DNA of 14,326 bases from contig CALMJN010000436.1 of the NCBI GenBank assembly GCA_937864385.1, positions 1 to 14,326 on the forward strand, written 5' to 3'. How positions within the stretch are numbered: position 1 is the stretch's first letter; each line of letters opens with the position of its first letter. The position numbers and the translations under genes were made by a program. The notes under the pieces were generated by a model, which did no database searches, was not told where the DNA came from, and worked only from the letters and a program-made list of their open reading frames with translations. This DNA comes from an uncultured Methanosarcinales archaeon (GTDB taxonomy: Archaea; Halobacteriota; Methanosarcinia; Methanotrichales; Methanotrichaceae). Positions 7,373-14,326 of this stretch are shown piece by piece.

Positions 7373-9103
7373 TCACTTCAGCGCCTTGAACTCGGCTTCC
7401 ATCTGAGCCATAACCTTTGCCAGGATGGGCTCATACTCAGCCTCCAGCCTCACCTTGGCCAGAGCATCCTTGGATGGAACGGATGTGATCTGGGCCACTG
7501 GTATTCCCTTCTGGACTGCATCGAATGCAAGATCCCTGTACTTAAGGATCGCTTCCAGGAGATCGAACTGCTTCTTGTATGGTGCAAAGGTATCCACGGG
7601 GTGGAATGCGCTCTGGGCCAGCCAGAAGTTGATGATCATCCTGGCCACTTCCAATGTGATCTGCTGATCTTCAGGCAGGGCATCGGAACCGACAAGCATC
7701 ACAATCTCTTCCAGCTCGGCGTTCTCCTGCAGTATGGCCATGGCCCGTCTCTTGTTCTTGTTCCAGTTCGGGCTGACATTCTCCACGAACCAGGGTTCAA
7801 GGGTCTGGTCATACAGAGAGTAGGAATCCAGCCAGTTGATGGATGGGAAGTGCCTGCGCTGTGTCAGCTTGGAGTCGAGAGCCCAGAATACCTTGACCAT
7901 TCTCAGGGTGTTTTGAGTAACGGGCTCGGTGAAGTCTCCGCCTGCCGGAGACACGGCACCGACGATGCTGACTGAGCCCTGGCCGCCGTTGAGAACTGCA
8001 GCCCGACCGGCACGCTCATAGAAATCAGCCAGTCTGGCGCCAAGGTAAGCAGGATAGCCTTCCTCACCAGGCATCTCTTCCAGACGGGAGCCCATCTCTC
8101 TCATGGCCTCTGCCCACCGGGAGGTGGAGTCAGCAGTCATGAGGCAGTCGTAGCCCATATCTCTGTAGTACTCGGCCGTGGTCATTCCGGTGTAAATGGA
8201 AGCTTCACGAGCCGCCACAGGCATATTGGAGGTATTGGCGTAAACGATTGACCTTTCCATCAGGGGTCTGCCGGTCCTGGGATCCTGCAGCTCGGGGAAC
8301 TCATGCAGCAGATCAGCCATTTCATTGCCGCGTTCGCCGCATCCCACATAAATCACAATGTCCACATCTGCCCACTTGGACAGGGTCTGCTGCATAACCG
8401 TCTTTCCGGTGCCGAAGCCTCCGGGAATGGCTGCCGTTCCGCCCTTGGCCAGGGAGAAGAATCCGTCCACTACTCTCTGTCCTGTTCTGAGGGGGATGGT
8501 CGGTGCCAGCTTTTCTGCCACGGGTCTGGCCTGTCTTACCGGCCACTTATGCATCATGGTCAGCTCAGTGCCATCCTCCAAGACGCAGACAGTCTCATCG
8601 ACGGTGAAGTTTCCACCGTAGATCTCCTTTATGGCGCCGCCCTTCATCTTGGGTGGGACCATGATCTTGTGATTGATGAGCAACTGCTCCTGAACCTCAC
8701 CGAAGGCCTGGCCGGGCTTTAAAGCATCGCCCTTCTTGGCTGTCGGCTTGAACTCCCACTTCTTCTTGTGGTCAATGCCATCAACGAATAGGCCTCGGCT
8801 GATGAAATCTCCCGACATCTCTGCCAGCTTGGGCAGCGGCCTCTGAATGCCGTCGTAAATTTGGGTCAGAATGCCTGGACCCAGTTGTGCCACGAGTGGA
8901 GCGCCTGTCTCCTTGACGGGCTCGCCGGGCCGCACGCCGCCCGTATCCTCGTATACCTGAATGATATGTTTATTGCCGGAAATGCCGATGACCTCGCTCA
9001 TCAGGCCTTCCTCGCCGACCAGGACCAGGTCGTACATGGAAGCTTTCAGGCCTATGGCCTGAACCAGTGGTCCGGCGACTCGCTTTACTTTCCCTACTTC
9101 CAT
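7373..9103 (-). CDS. atpA: A1AO ATP synthase catalytic subunit A
   Basis: Subunit A (AhaA) carries the catalytic sites of the A3B3 head. The 576-residue protein has the barrel domain ([19 protein letters not shown]), the extra bulge domain typical of A/V-type catalytic subunits (about 115-190), a Walker A loop [14 protein letters not shown] (GGFGTGKT at 228-235, Lys234, Thr235), the catalytic Glu in [10 protein letters not shown] (Glu257), [16 protein letters not shown] (321-336), and the ATP synthase signature [10 protein letters not shown] (420-429). Archaeal A subunits that I recall usually read GPFGSGKT in the loop; here both variable positions differ (Pro to Gly, Ser to Thr). The start codon lies inside the end of atpF (10-base overlap) with AGGTG upstream. 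No frameshift or missing catalytic residue is seen. Confidence 0.98.
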   Translation of the reverse strand: MEVGKVKRVAGPLVQAIGLKASMYDLVLVGEEGLMSEVIGISGNKHIIQVYEDTGGVRPGEPVKETGAPLVAQLGPGILTQIYDGIQRPLPKLAEMSGDFISRGLFVDGIDHKKKWEFKPTAKKGDALKPGQAFGEVQEQLLINHKIMVPPKMKGGAIKEIYGGNFTVDETVCVLEDGTELTMMHKWPVRQARPVAEKLAPTIPLRTGQRVVDGFFSLAKGGTAAIPGGFGTGKTVMQQTLSKWADVDIVIYVGCGERGNEMADLLHEFPELQDPRTGRPLMERSIVYANTSNMPVAAREASIYTGMTTAEYYRDMGYDCLMTADSTSRWAEAMREMGSRLEEMPGEEGYPAYLGARLADFYERAGRAAVLNGGQGSVSIVGAVSPAGGDFTEPVTQNTLRMVKVFWALDSKLTQRRHFPSINWLDSYSLYDQTLEPWFVENVSPNWNKNKRRAMAILQENAELEEIVMLVGSDALPEDQQITLEVARMIINFWLAQSAFHPVDTFAPYKKQFDLLEAILKYRDLAFDAVQKGIPVAQITSVPSKDALAKVRLEAEYEPILAKVMAQMEAEFKALK

Positions 9104-9393
9104 AAATCAACACCTATTGCCCTTTTAATCTTCTCTCTCATCTCTGTGCTCTGCTCGGTTCCGATAGAAATAACGGTAGGCTTAATAGACTCGGATAGCT
9201 GCTCCTGGAGCCTCTTGGGCAGCTTATTGTAATCCGATTGCTTCAACACCAGGATTCCTACATTGGAATCAGCCATGACCTCGCCGATCTTGGAAACCAT
9301 CTGCTCTTCAGTGTCGGCGGCATAGGATTTTTTAACACCTGCCAGATTGAACCCGAGGACGCTCTCGCTTCCTCCCACAAAAGCAATCTCCAT
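9094..9393 (-). CDS. atpF: A1AO ATP synthase subunit F (central stalk)
   Basis: Subunit F (AhaF) sits beside D in the rotor and contacts the catalytic head; it is a small Rossmann-like protein. The 99 residues fit the family length. It shows the starting strand MEIAFVGGSESVLGFNLAGV, the VGILVLKQSDYNKLP strand-helix turn, and the KPTVISIG strand, ending in a helix that binds the head ([17 protein letters not shown]). Its ATG follows the atpC stop after a single base (TAAAATG) with a GGTGGTGG ribosome site inside atpC, and its stop overlaps the atpA start by ten bases. Both junctions point to coupled translation. Confidence 0.95.
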   Translation of the reverse strand: MEIAFVGGSESVLGFNLAGVKKSYAADTEEQMVSKIGEVMADSNVGILVLKQSDYNKLPKRLQEQLSESIKPTVISIGTEQSTEMREKIKRAIGVDLWK

Positions 9394-9394
9394 T

Positions 9395-10444
9395 TTAGGC
9401 CACCACCACTTGCTCCTCTACGAGTTCAGCAGGAAGTCCGGCTTCCTTTCCTCTTACAATCTTCCTGATATTGGAGACTTCAGTCTCTTTGCTCACCATA
9501 TATCCGAGTACAGGCAGGATGGATAACGGATGATAGTTTGAGAGAGCCCATGCATACCGGATGAGATATGCTTTTAGCCTGGCCTCGATCCTGCTAACCG
9601 CATCGAGATCCGCCGTTGCGATATCGGATATCGAAGACCAGAAGGGGTAACCCTCCAGACCGCGCAGGAACTCCCCAAAAGGCTGGCCAGCCATACGGCT
9701 GAGCTCGTCATGCAGCTTGCCTCCAGGGATAAGGTTCTCCTGAATTATAGCCCCATCAACGCCTGCTTTGTTCATCCGGAAGAGGGTTATGAGATTCTTG
9801 ATATCGATCTCTCTTCGGACATACTTGAGCAGCAGGCCTCCACCCACGGATAGAGTGCCGCCCACAGCCCGCTCCATTCTGAAGTAATAGAGCTTATCCA
9901 GAGCGTTCTCCAGCGATGCCAAATTATTGCCGTCGTATTGGGCTAGCGCGCTGGCATAATCAGTACCATCAAAGGCCGATATGATATCGTTAATCGAATC
10001 CTTCTTCGCCAGCTCTTCCAGATGCTCAGGAGATAGCTCGCCCGCTGGCACGAGGTATTTGGTTATATCCGTGTCAGTTGCCCCGGAGAACTTGCCGCGC
10101 AGGATGGTCTTGATGTTCCATACGTCCCAGCGCCGGAGATACTCCAGAATCAGGAATGAGGGCTCATCTATAGAGACCTCCTCCAGCTTCCTGAAGGTCT
10201 TTGCCAGATTGGCAAAGGTGGCATGCTCAATAAGCTCCACGCCGGAGTAATCCTTGGAGAGCGCGTCGATCTCATCCTTGTACTGGGTTTCTTCCAGGTA
10301 TCTGGCGATCTCTGAGAGCTCCATGCTCATCATCCGGGGATACATCTCCGCCGGGATGAGCTTGGTCTTCATCGCCCGGACTCTGCCCGTGATGTAAGCG
10401 TACTTCACCGGTAAACCGAACTTCGGCAAACGTAGTACAGGCAT
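9395..10444 (-). CDS. atpC: A1AO ATP synthase subunit C (VMA6/d-type rotor socket)
   Basis: Subunit C (AhaC) is the funnel-shaped protein that joins the central stalk to the membrane ring, equivalent to subunit d of V-ATPases. From the ATG at 10444 it has 349 residues, almost all helical, in the usual family range. Recognisable parts are [15 protein letters not shown] near the N terminus, [17 protein letters not shown], and the repeat-like [17 protein letters not shown], which recur with threefold pseudo-symmetry as in the family. The frame is open three codons further to a GTG at 10453 overlapping the atpE stop. The motif GGGTGAGG at 10448-10455 contains that GTG and is well placed as a ribosome site for the ATG, so I prefer the ATG. 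Confidence 0.94.
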   Translation of the reverse strand: MPVLRLPKFGLPVKYAYITGRVRAMKTKLIPAEMYPRMMSMELSEIARYLEETQYKDEIDALSKDYSGVELIEHATFANLAKTFRKLEEVSIDEPSFLILEYLRRWDVWNIKTILRGKFSGATDTDITKYLVPAGELSPEHLEELAKKDSINDIISAFDGTDYASALAQYDGNNLASLENALDKLYYFRMERAVGGTLSVGGGLLLKYVRREIDIKNLITLFRMNKAGVDGAIIQENLIPGGKLHDELSRMAGQPFGEFLRGLEGYPFWSSISDIATADLDAVSRIEARLKAYLIRYAWALSNYHPLSILPVLGYMVSKETEVSNIRKIVRGKEAGLPAELVEEQVVVA

Positions 10445-10447
10445 CGT

Positions 10448-10455
10448 CCTCACCC
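10448..10455 (-). promoter_or_regulatory. Ribosome binding site deciding the atpC start
   Basis: GGGTGAGG on the minus strand overlaps the atpE stop codon. Its GGTGA core matches the methanogen 16S rRNA 3' end and lies five bases before the ATG at 10444. The alternative GTG start at 10453 would be inside this site and has no such motif upstream. Confidence 0.5.
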
Positions 10456-10998
10456 GAATAATATCCTGGAAACCTCTTTCATGCGGCTACTAAAGACCTC
10501 ACGCGCAAGAGTTTCGTAGGTTAAATCGTAACGCAGAGCTCCATCACTGCTCTCAATCACAGCGCCGCCGATTATGTCCAGGTTCCCGCCGTAATTTGGG
10601 GCGAGAGAGGAGATGAAGGCCTCATCTCTTTTATTGGAGAAGACCTTCATCGCCTTGAGATCATAAGGCTCGAGCAGCTTTGTGAGCATGGCCTCGTTAT
10701 CCTTCTTGGGAAGGCTCTCCAGCTTTCCCAGAAGCTTAACTCTGGCCTGCTCCAGGAGATCCTTGTGAACATTCAGCTCCGATCTCTTTACCTCGAGATT
10801 GGCGCTGGAGATCTCTCTGCGCTCTATTGCCTCAACGGTGTGTCCGACCTCTGCTTCCTTTCTGGACTTTATCTCTGCGGCACGTTCCCTAGCTTCATTG
10901 AGTATCCTTGCAACCTCTTGGTCCGCCTCACCGGTTATCTGGGCGACCTTGTCCTTGCTGGTTGCCAGGACTGCCTCAACCACTGCATCTAGTGCCAT
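10450..10998 (-). CDS. atpE: A1AO ATP synthase subunit E (peripheral stalk)
   Basis: Subunit E (AhaE) pairs with H to form the peripheral stalks that hold the head against rotation. The 182-residue protein starts with a long charged helix (about residues 1-85, rich in Glu, Lys, Arg and Ala, coiled-coil type) and ends in a globular domain with [27 protein letters not shown], which carries the family's conserved Arg-containing C-terminal segment. The ATG is preceded by AAGGTGAGAGG, a good ribosome site, in the 26-base gap after atpK. Its stop codon lies five bases before the chosen atpC start. Confidence 0.95.
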   Translation of the reverse strand: MALDAVVEAVLATSKDKVAQITGEADQEVARILNEARERAAEIKSRKEAEVGHTVEAIERREISSANLEVKRSELNVHKDLLEQARVKLLGKLESLPKKDNEAMLTKLLEPYDLKAMKVFSNKRDEAFISSLAPNYGGNLDIIGGAVIESSDGALRYDLTYETLAREVFSSRMKEVSRILFG

Positions 10999-11024
10999 TG
11001 CCTCTCACCTTGGTAATGGCCGGC

Positions 11025-11291
11025 TTAAGGTGTCACGATTCCAGCAAAGGGTGTCCAGGCGAACATCAGAATCAGCGATACTGCAAGGCCGAAGATGATC
11101 AGAGTCTCGGGCAGAAGCATGAGGAAGAGACCCTTACCCAGGAATCCAGGCTCCTCAGCCACGACGCCCACCACAGCGGCGCCGATACCCTGCTCACCAA
11201 CACCAGCACCAATGCCTGCCAATCCGGTAGCCAGGCCAGCGCCGACAGCCAACAATCCATACAATGTTCCCGCATCTGCTACAACTGCCAT
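11025..11291 (-). CDS. atpK: A1AO ATP synthase proteolipid (rotor ring) subunit K
   Basis: Subunit K (AhaK, c-type) forms the ion-carrying rotor ring in the membrane. The 88-residue protein is a single hairpin: helix 1 with small residues (GLLAVGAGLATGLAGIGAGVGEQ), a polar loop AEEPGFLGK at about 45-53, and helix 2 (LFLMLLPETLIIFGLAVSLILM) with the ion-binding carboxylate Glu62. It is an unduplicated c type with one carboxylate per hairpin. Na+-type rings have Gln and Tyr after the key residue (PETQ..Y pattern); here the pattern is PETLIIF, so those ligands are hydrophobic. A TTG at 11300 is in frame, but it lies one base from the GGAGG motif, so the ATG at 11291 is chosen. A 67-base gap separates it from atpI. 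Confidence 0.95.
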   Translation of the reverse strand: MAVVADAGTLYGLLAVGAGLATGLAGIGAGVGEQGIGAAVVGVVAEEPGFLGKGLFLMLLPETLIIFGLAVSLILMFAWTPFAGIVTP

Positions 11292-11301
11292 TTTCCTCAA
11301 T

Positions 11302-11306
11302 CCTCC
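11302..11306 (-). promoter_or_regulatory. Strong Shine-Dalgarno site of atpK
   Basis: AAAGGAGGA on the minus strand contains a full GGAGG core ten bases before the atpK ATG; a second, weaker TGAGGA is closer. It is among the strongest ribosome sites of the operon and sits in its longest internal gap (11292-11358, AT-rich). This fits the need for many copies of the ring subunit from one polycistronic mRNA. Confidence 0.6.
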
Positions 11307-11358
11307 TTTATATGAATATCACATACTGTACTTGGTTTTTCAATTCGAACTGATATGT

Positions 11359-13392
11359 TCATGCTTTCAGGAACCTCCGGACATGTCCGAAGGGACTGTA
11401 CTCCACTCCACCGCCATGAGCGCTGTAGAATTTTGTGAACATCTCCACATAATGCAACCTGAGAGGATGCATAAAGGGAGACAGTATTCCCAGCAGTAGA
11501 TTGATGAAGTGAACCGCTACCAAGATAACTATGCCTACTATGATGGCAAGCATAGAGAACTCGGCGCTGTTATGCGCTCCGCCGCTGAGCATGGGCATTA
11601 TGACATAGAATGCCAGCTGATTAGCGGCATAGGCAAGACCCACCGACGCCAGGCCGATGGCCAGCAACCTGAGATATGATATAAGATTGCTGATATACGA
11701 AGGCACGTGAGCCAGACCCATGGGGCCCTCTGGACCCATGACCAGCATTACTACAGATAGGACTACCACGATTATACCCAGGTAGGTCAGAATCGACTGC
11801 CCCATGACCAATCCAAGCAGAGCTATGGAGAAGAATACCTGGAAAAGCATCACAGGAAGTCGCTCGAAATAAGCATGCTTCTTCTCTCCGTAGTTCAACT
11901 CCGTCTTTATGCCGCAGATGGAGCCCACAGAACAATGAACCACGCCGATGAACAAGCTTACACCTATCAAAAGCAGAACCGCATTAGTAGCCAATCTATA
12001 CAATGGGAAAACGCCCAACGGCCCCAGCCTTCCCAGAGATCCGAAGACACCTTCACCGAAGAAGAGGCCAGCTTCCTGCAGAGCCGCCATCTCGTGGTGA
12101 GTCAGCATCCCTATAGCATAATTCCATAGACCTAATGGCCCGAATATCTCGCCATAGAATATGCCAAATATGACCGCCCACACGCCTCCGATCATGACCA
12201 CGTTGATCAATTGCTGCCAGCCGGGTGTTCTGAACTTCTTCTTAAGACCGAGCAGGATAAGAAGAATCATAATGCCATAGCCGACATCTCCCAGGATCAT
12301 GCCGAACATGATGGGGAAGAATACGAATATCAGCAACGACGGATCGAACTCCTTATACTCGGGAATGGCGAACAGTCTGGTGATAAGCTCATAGGGCTTG
12401 ACCACGCTTGGATTATCCATCTGGCTTGGTATATCCTCGCCCTTCTCCACCAGCTCTTCTGCTTCCTTGTCTGCGATCAATGAGACTTCCAGTTTGCCGC
12501 CTGTGGTGCTCTCCAGCTCGTTTTTAAGCCTGCTGAATTGATCTGATGGAACATAACCATCGATGATAAAGGCATTTTCAGTCACAGCGAAACGCAGTGG
12601 CGCCTCTGTCTTCTGGGTCTGCATGGACAGATACTCATCCGTCGCAAGCATCAGATCTTCATTCTGCTTCTTGATGTCAGCCAGCTTCTTTAAAAGCGGC
12701 GCTTTCTCCGCTTCCAGAGACTTAATGCTGCTTTCCTGGGCAGCAATAGCCGAGGCCACATTTCCTTCCAGCTTGGGCACGGATGTCTCAGAGAATCCAT
12801 GCTCTGAAAGGACGGCGGATACTTCGCTGGCCTTTTCTGCAGGCACAAAAACTGCTACTTGAGTTGCATTCTTGGCGCTTCCGGTATAGATCTCGTGTGC
12901 CGGTGAGACTCTCGCTACATCGGCATCTACAGGCGATGTTACAGTGCCTACGAAGGTCGCCAGAGAATCATAACCATGGTAAGATTCCAGAGGCAACGGC
13001 AGAACAGCCAATGGATTCAAGGATCTGATCGTATCCTGCTTGGACTTAACCTCTGCTTCAATGGCGGTGATGCGCTCGTATGTGGCGATGACATCTGCTC
13101 CGACATTATTGAGGAGGTTGTCCATCTCTGAAAGGATCTGGCTCTCGGGGAAGGTCTTATCCGGTGCCTTATTCTTCAGATCAAGATACCTGGTGATGGA
13201 TCTGAGCTTGATCAAATCCTCAGAGTATTCCTTGGATTTGCCGATTGACTTGCCAATTTCAAATCCCGGCTGGTTGCCGTTATAATTGACAATATGAAGC
13301 AAGCGCAACTCATGCAGCTTCTCTACTACTGGAGATATCACATCCTTTGACCCGGCGACAACAACACGACTCATATTAACGGGTCTAAGCAT
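11359..13392 (-). CDS. atpI: A1AO ATP synthase subunit I (membrane stator, a-type)
   Basis: Subunit I (AhaI) is the membrane stator that provides the ion half-channels next to the K ring, homologous to subunit a of V-ATPases. The 677-residue protein has a cytoplasmic N-terminal half (about 1-345) with two coiled-coil arms (around 85-125 and 215-260) and alpha/beta lobes, followed by a membrane half with about seven or eight hydrophobic helices from LLIFVFFPIMFGMILGDVGY (353-372). The essential channel arginine is in ISYLRLLAIGLASVGL (Arg575), and the second conserved arginine in MHPLRLHYVEMFTKFY (Arg645). The ATG at 13392 overlaps the end of ahaH by eight bases; a second ATG at 13374 has no better ribosome site. 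No truncation or frameshift is visible. Confidence 0.97.
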   Translation of the reverse strand: MLRPVNMSRVVVAGSKDVISPVVEKLHELRLLHIVNYNGNQPGFEIGKSIGKSKEYSEDLIKLRSITRYLDLKNKAPDKTFPESQILSEMDNLLNNVGADVIATYERITAIEAEVKSKQDTIRSLNPLAVLPLPLESYHGYDSLATFVGTVTSPVDADVARVSPAHEIYTGSAKNATQVAVFVPAEKASEVSAVLSEHGFSETSVPKLEGNVASAIAAQESSIKSLEAEKAPLLKKLADIKKQNEDLMLATDEYLSMQTQKTEAPLRFAVTENAFIIDGYVPSDQFSRLKNELESTTGGKLEVSLIADKEAEELVEKGEDIPSQMDNPSVVKPYELITRLFAIPEYKEFDPSLLIFVFFPIMFGMILGDVGYGIMILLILLGLKKKFRTPGWQQLINVVMIGGVWAVIFGIFYGEIFGPLGLWNYAIGMLTHHEMAALQEAGLFFGEGVFGSLGRLGPLGVFPLYRLATNAVLLLIGVSLFIGVVHCSVGSICGIKTELNYGEKKHAYFERLPVMLFQVFFSIALLGLVMGQSILTYLGIIVVVLSVVMLVMGPEGPMGLAHVPSYISNLISYLRLLAIGLASVGLAYAANQLAFYVIMPMLSGGAHNSAEFSMLAIIVGIVILVAVHFINLLLGILSPFMHPLRLHYVEMFTKFYSAHGGGVEYSPFGHVRRFLKA

Positions 13393-13711
13393 GCAGCAAC
13401 CCCATAAACTCCTTTAATAAATATTCAACTGCCTTGTCCAGCTTGGCATTGGCGCTGCCACTCATAGAACTCACGTTCTTCTCTCCGCTGCTAACGATAG
13501 AGGCTTTCTTTGCCTTTACATCGCTCTCAGCCTTGGCAACGCTCTTGTCAAAGTAGTCCTGTGCATCAGTCTCGGCGGATTTGACGAGGTTTGCAGCTTC
13601 GGTAGTGGCAGCGGCTATCTTTTGATCCTTCTCCTCCAAAGCCCGCTGGACTGCAGCTTTGGCTTCAGCCTCTGCCGATTTGATTTTCGATAAGATATCG
13701 TCTCTAGCCAT
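13385..13711 (-). CDS. ahaH: A1AO ATP synthase subunit H (peripheral stalk)
   Basis: Subunit H (AhaH, G-type stalk protein) forms a long coiled coil with subunit E in the peripheral stalk. The 108-residue protein is highly charged and Ala-rich, starts MARDDILSKIKSAEAEAKAAV, and is predicted helical almost throughout. The C terminus (KLDKAVEYLLKEFMGLL) fits the end of the family. It is the first gene of the operon: the ATG at 13711 is preceded by GAGGGATC, a good ribosome site, and a TATA box lies about 100 bases upstream. Its last codons overlap the start of atpI by eight bases, so the stalk and stator genes are probably coupled. Confidence 0.92.
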   Translation of the reverse strand: MARDDILSKIKSAEAEAKAAVQRALEEKDQKIAAATTEAANLVKSAETDAQDYFDKSVAKAESDVKAKKASIVSSGEKNVSSMSGSANAKLDKAVEYLLKEFMGLLHA

Positions 13712-13813
13712 CTGATCCCTCTACATGTTCCCTCACTACACCTCTTCTGGTTTTCAAACAGCGCTACATCACTGTTGGCTCGTGATAAACGCTTCCATCC
13801 ATCCTCATCTACC

Positions 13814-13821
13814 AATATAAA
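13814..13821 (-). promoter_or_regulatory. TATA box of the ATP synthase operon
   Basis: On the minus strand GAAGAGTTTATATTGG contains TTTATATT, a strong archaeal TATA match, with a purine-rich stretch just upstream that fits a TFB recognition element. Transcription would start near 13793, leaving a leader of about 80 bases before ahaH. The gap 13712-13873 holds no other gene that I can support. The box lies about 55 bases beyond the RuBisCO remnant on the same strand. Confidence 0.65.
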
Positions 13822-13873
13822 CTCTTCGGTTTTGATTAGGGAAAGGAAAAAGCGATCGGGCTTCTCCCCAATA

Positions 13874-14326
13874 TCCCCAATATTTTAAAGCTGTATCCAG
13901 CTCTTTGTGGTCTTTTGCATATTCCTGGAGGAAAATCTGCCTCTTCCAGGCTTCCATTGCCTGCTCCGCCGCCCCAGCATGACAGTGGCTCCGGCAGTGA
14001 CATTGACGGGATATAAACCTTCTTTCCTGTCTCCTTTTCCATCTTGTCCAGAGCGACCATGACTGCATCCAGGCGGAGGATCAGCGGACAGAAGCTCTGA
14101 TCAGTCAGAGTCCCGTAATCCTTAACCATGTCCTGCCTGCCCCGCACCGCTGCTACGACAATGGCCGCCGTCTCGGATAGATCCAGGCTCAACTTGGGCT
14201 TGACTGAGGTTCCCACCAGGGGACAGCCGAATACGCCCGGGATCTCTCTCGCCTCTTCTATGCCAAACCTAGGCCCCTTATGCCCCCATAGCAAGCTTAT
14301 CCAGCAATAATGAGATCATGAAGCCG
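13874..14326 (-). pseudogene. RuBisCO large-subunit remnant (archaeal form III-like), frameshifted and internally deleted
   Basis: This stretch has RuBisCO fragments in three frames. Frame A (about 14276 to 14015) reads GPRFGIEEAREIPG, PLVGTSVKPKLSLDLS, DMVKDYGTLTDQSFCP and LDKMEKETGKKVY, matching the start of the barrel of form III enzymes (GPxFGIEGxR, KPKxGxS, VKDDENLT, ETGEKK). Frame B (about 14010 to 13975) continues with PVNVTAGATVML, the next strand. Frame C (13981 to 13874) gives HAGAAEQAMEAW and LQEYAKDHKELDTALKYWG, the extreme C terminus of archaeal RuBisCO. About 200 residues between B and C are missing. The metal-binding motif KDDE reads KDYG. An upstream piece in yet another frame (LLLDKLAM, near 14295-14320) may continue toward the N terminus beyond the window. 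The gene cannot make an active enzyme. Confidence 0.82.

Noticed and set aside
13750..13790. Weak hairpin (AACAG...CTGTT) in the ATP synthase operon leader
   Set aside because: The stem is only about five base pairs with a ten-base loop, too weak to call a regulatory structure or a terminator.
13836..14294. A 152-codon open frame as an intact hypothetical gene
   Set aside because: It starts at a TTG, and its second half is out of frame with the RuBisCO C terminus; it is better explained as part of a pseudogene.
1..14326. Search by eye for tRNAs, CRISPR arrays, insertion sequences and attachment sites
   Set aside because: Nothing convincing was found; the sequence is almost fully occupied by conserved genes with short gaps.

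Overview
The window reads as chromosomal DNA of a methanogenic archaeon, most likely of the order Methanosarcinales, possibly a Methanothrix/Methanosaeta relative. The strongest evidence is a complete archaeal A1AO (A/V-type) ATP synthase operon in the order H-I-K-E-C-F-A-B-D-G, known from Methanosarcina as ahaHIKECFABDG and including the small accessory subunit AhaG. Supporting signs are archaeal TATA boxes, Shine-Dalgarno sites built on GGAGG or GGTGA, a TrpB2-type tryptophan synthase beta chain, a homoaconitase/isopropylmalate dehydratase large subunit, and a remnant of an archaeal-type RuBisCO. The genus is a guess.

Left part (1-2083, minus strand): the 3'-truncated tRNA pseudouridine synthase gene truA follows directly on a LeuC/HacA-type aconitase-family large subunit gene. 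The stop codon of leuC/hacA abuts the start codon of truA. The leader of leuC/hacA holds a perfect 12-bp direct repeat that looks like an operator. Between leuC/hacA and the divergent trpB2 gene lies a short AT-rich block that could provide TATA boxes in both directions.

Positions 2160-5075 (plus strand): trpB2 overlaps by ATGA a gene for an ATP-NAD kinase-like protein (COG3199/AcoX-like). A separate small gene follows with its own TATA box very close to the start codon. It encodes a predicted exported or membrane-anchored protein that looks like a degenerate staphylococcal-nuclease-type OB fold. It converges with the ATP synthase operon with only four bases between the stop codons.

Positions 5080-13711 (minus strand): the ATP synthase operon. 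H and E form the peripheral stalks, I and K the membrane motor, C, F and D the central stalk, A3B3 the catalytic head, and G is a one-helix accessory protein of unknown role. Genes are tightly packed with short gaps or overlaps. The exception is a 67-base gap with a strong GGAGG site before the proteolipid gene K, whose product is needed in many copies. A clear TATA box lies about 100 bases upstream of H.

Right edge (13874-14326, minus strand): upstream of the operon promoter is a decayed RuBisCO large-subunit gene. Fragments of the N-terminal/early-barrel part and of the extreme C terminus survive in three reading frames. Roughly 200 residues between them have been deleted, and metal-binding residues are lost. 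No tRNA, rRNA, CRISPR array or insertion sequence was seen.
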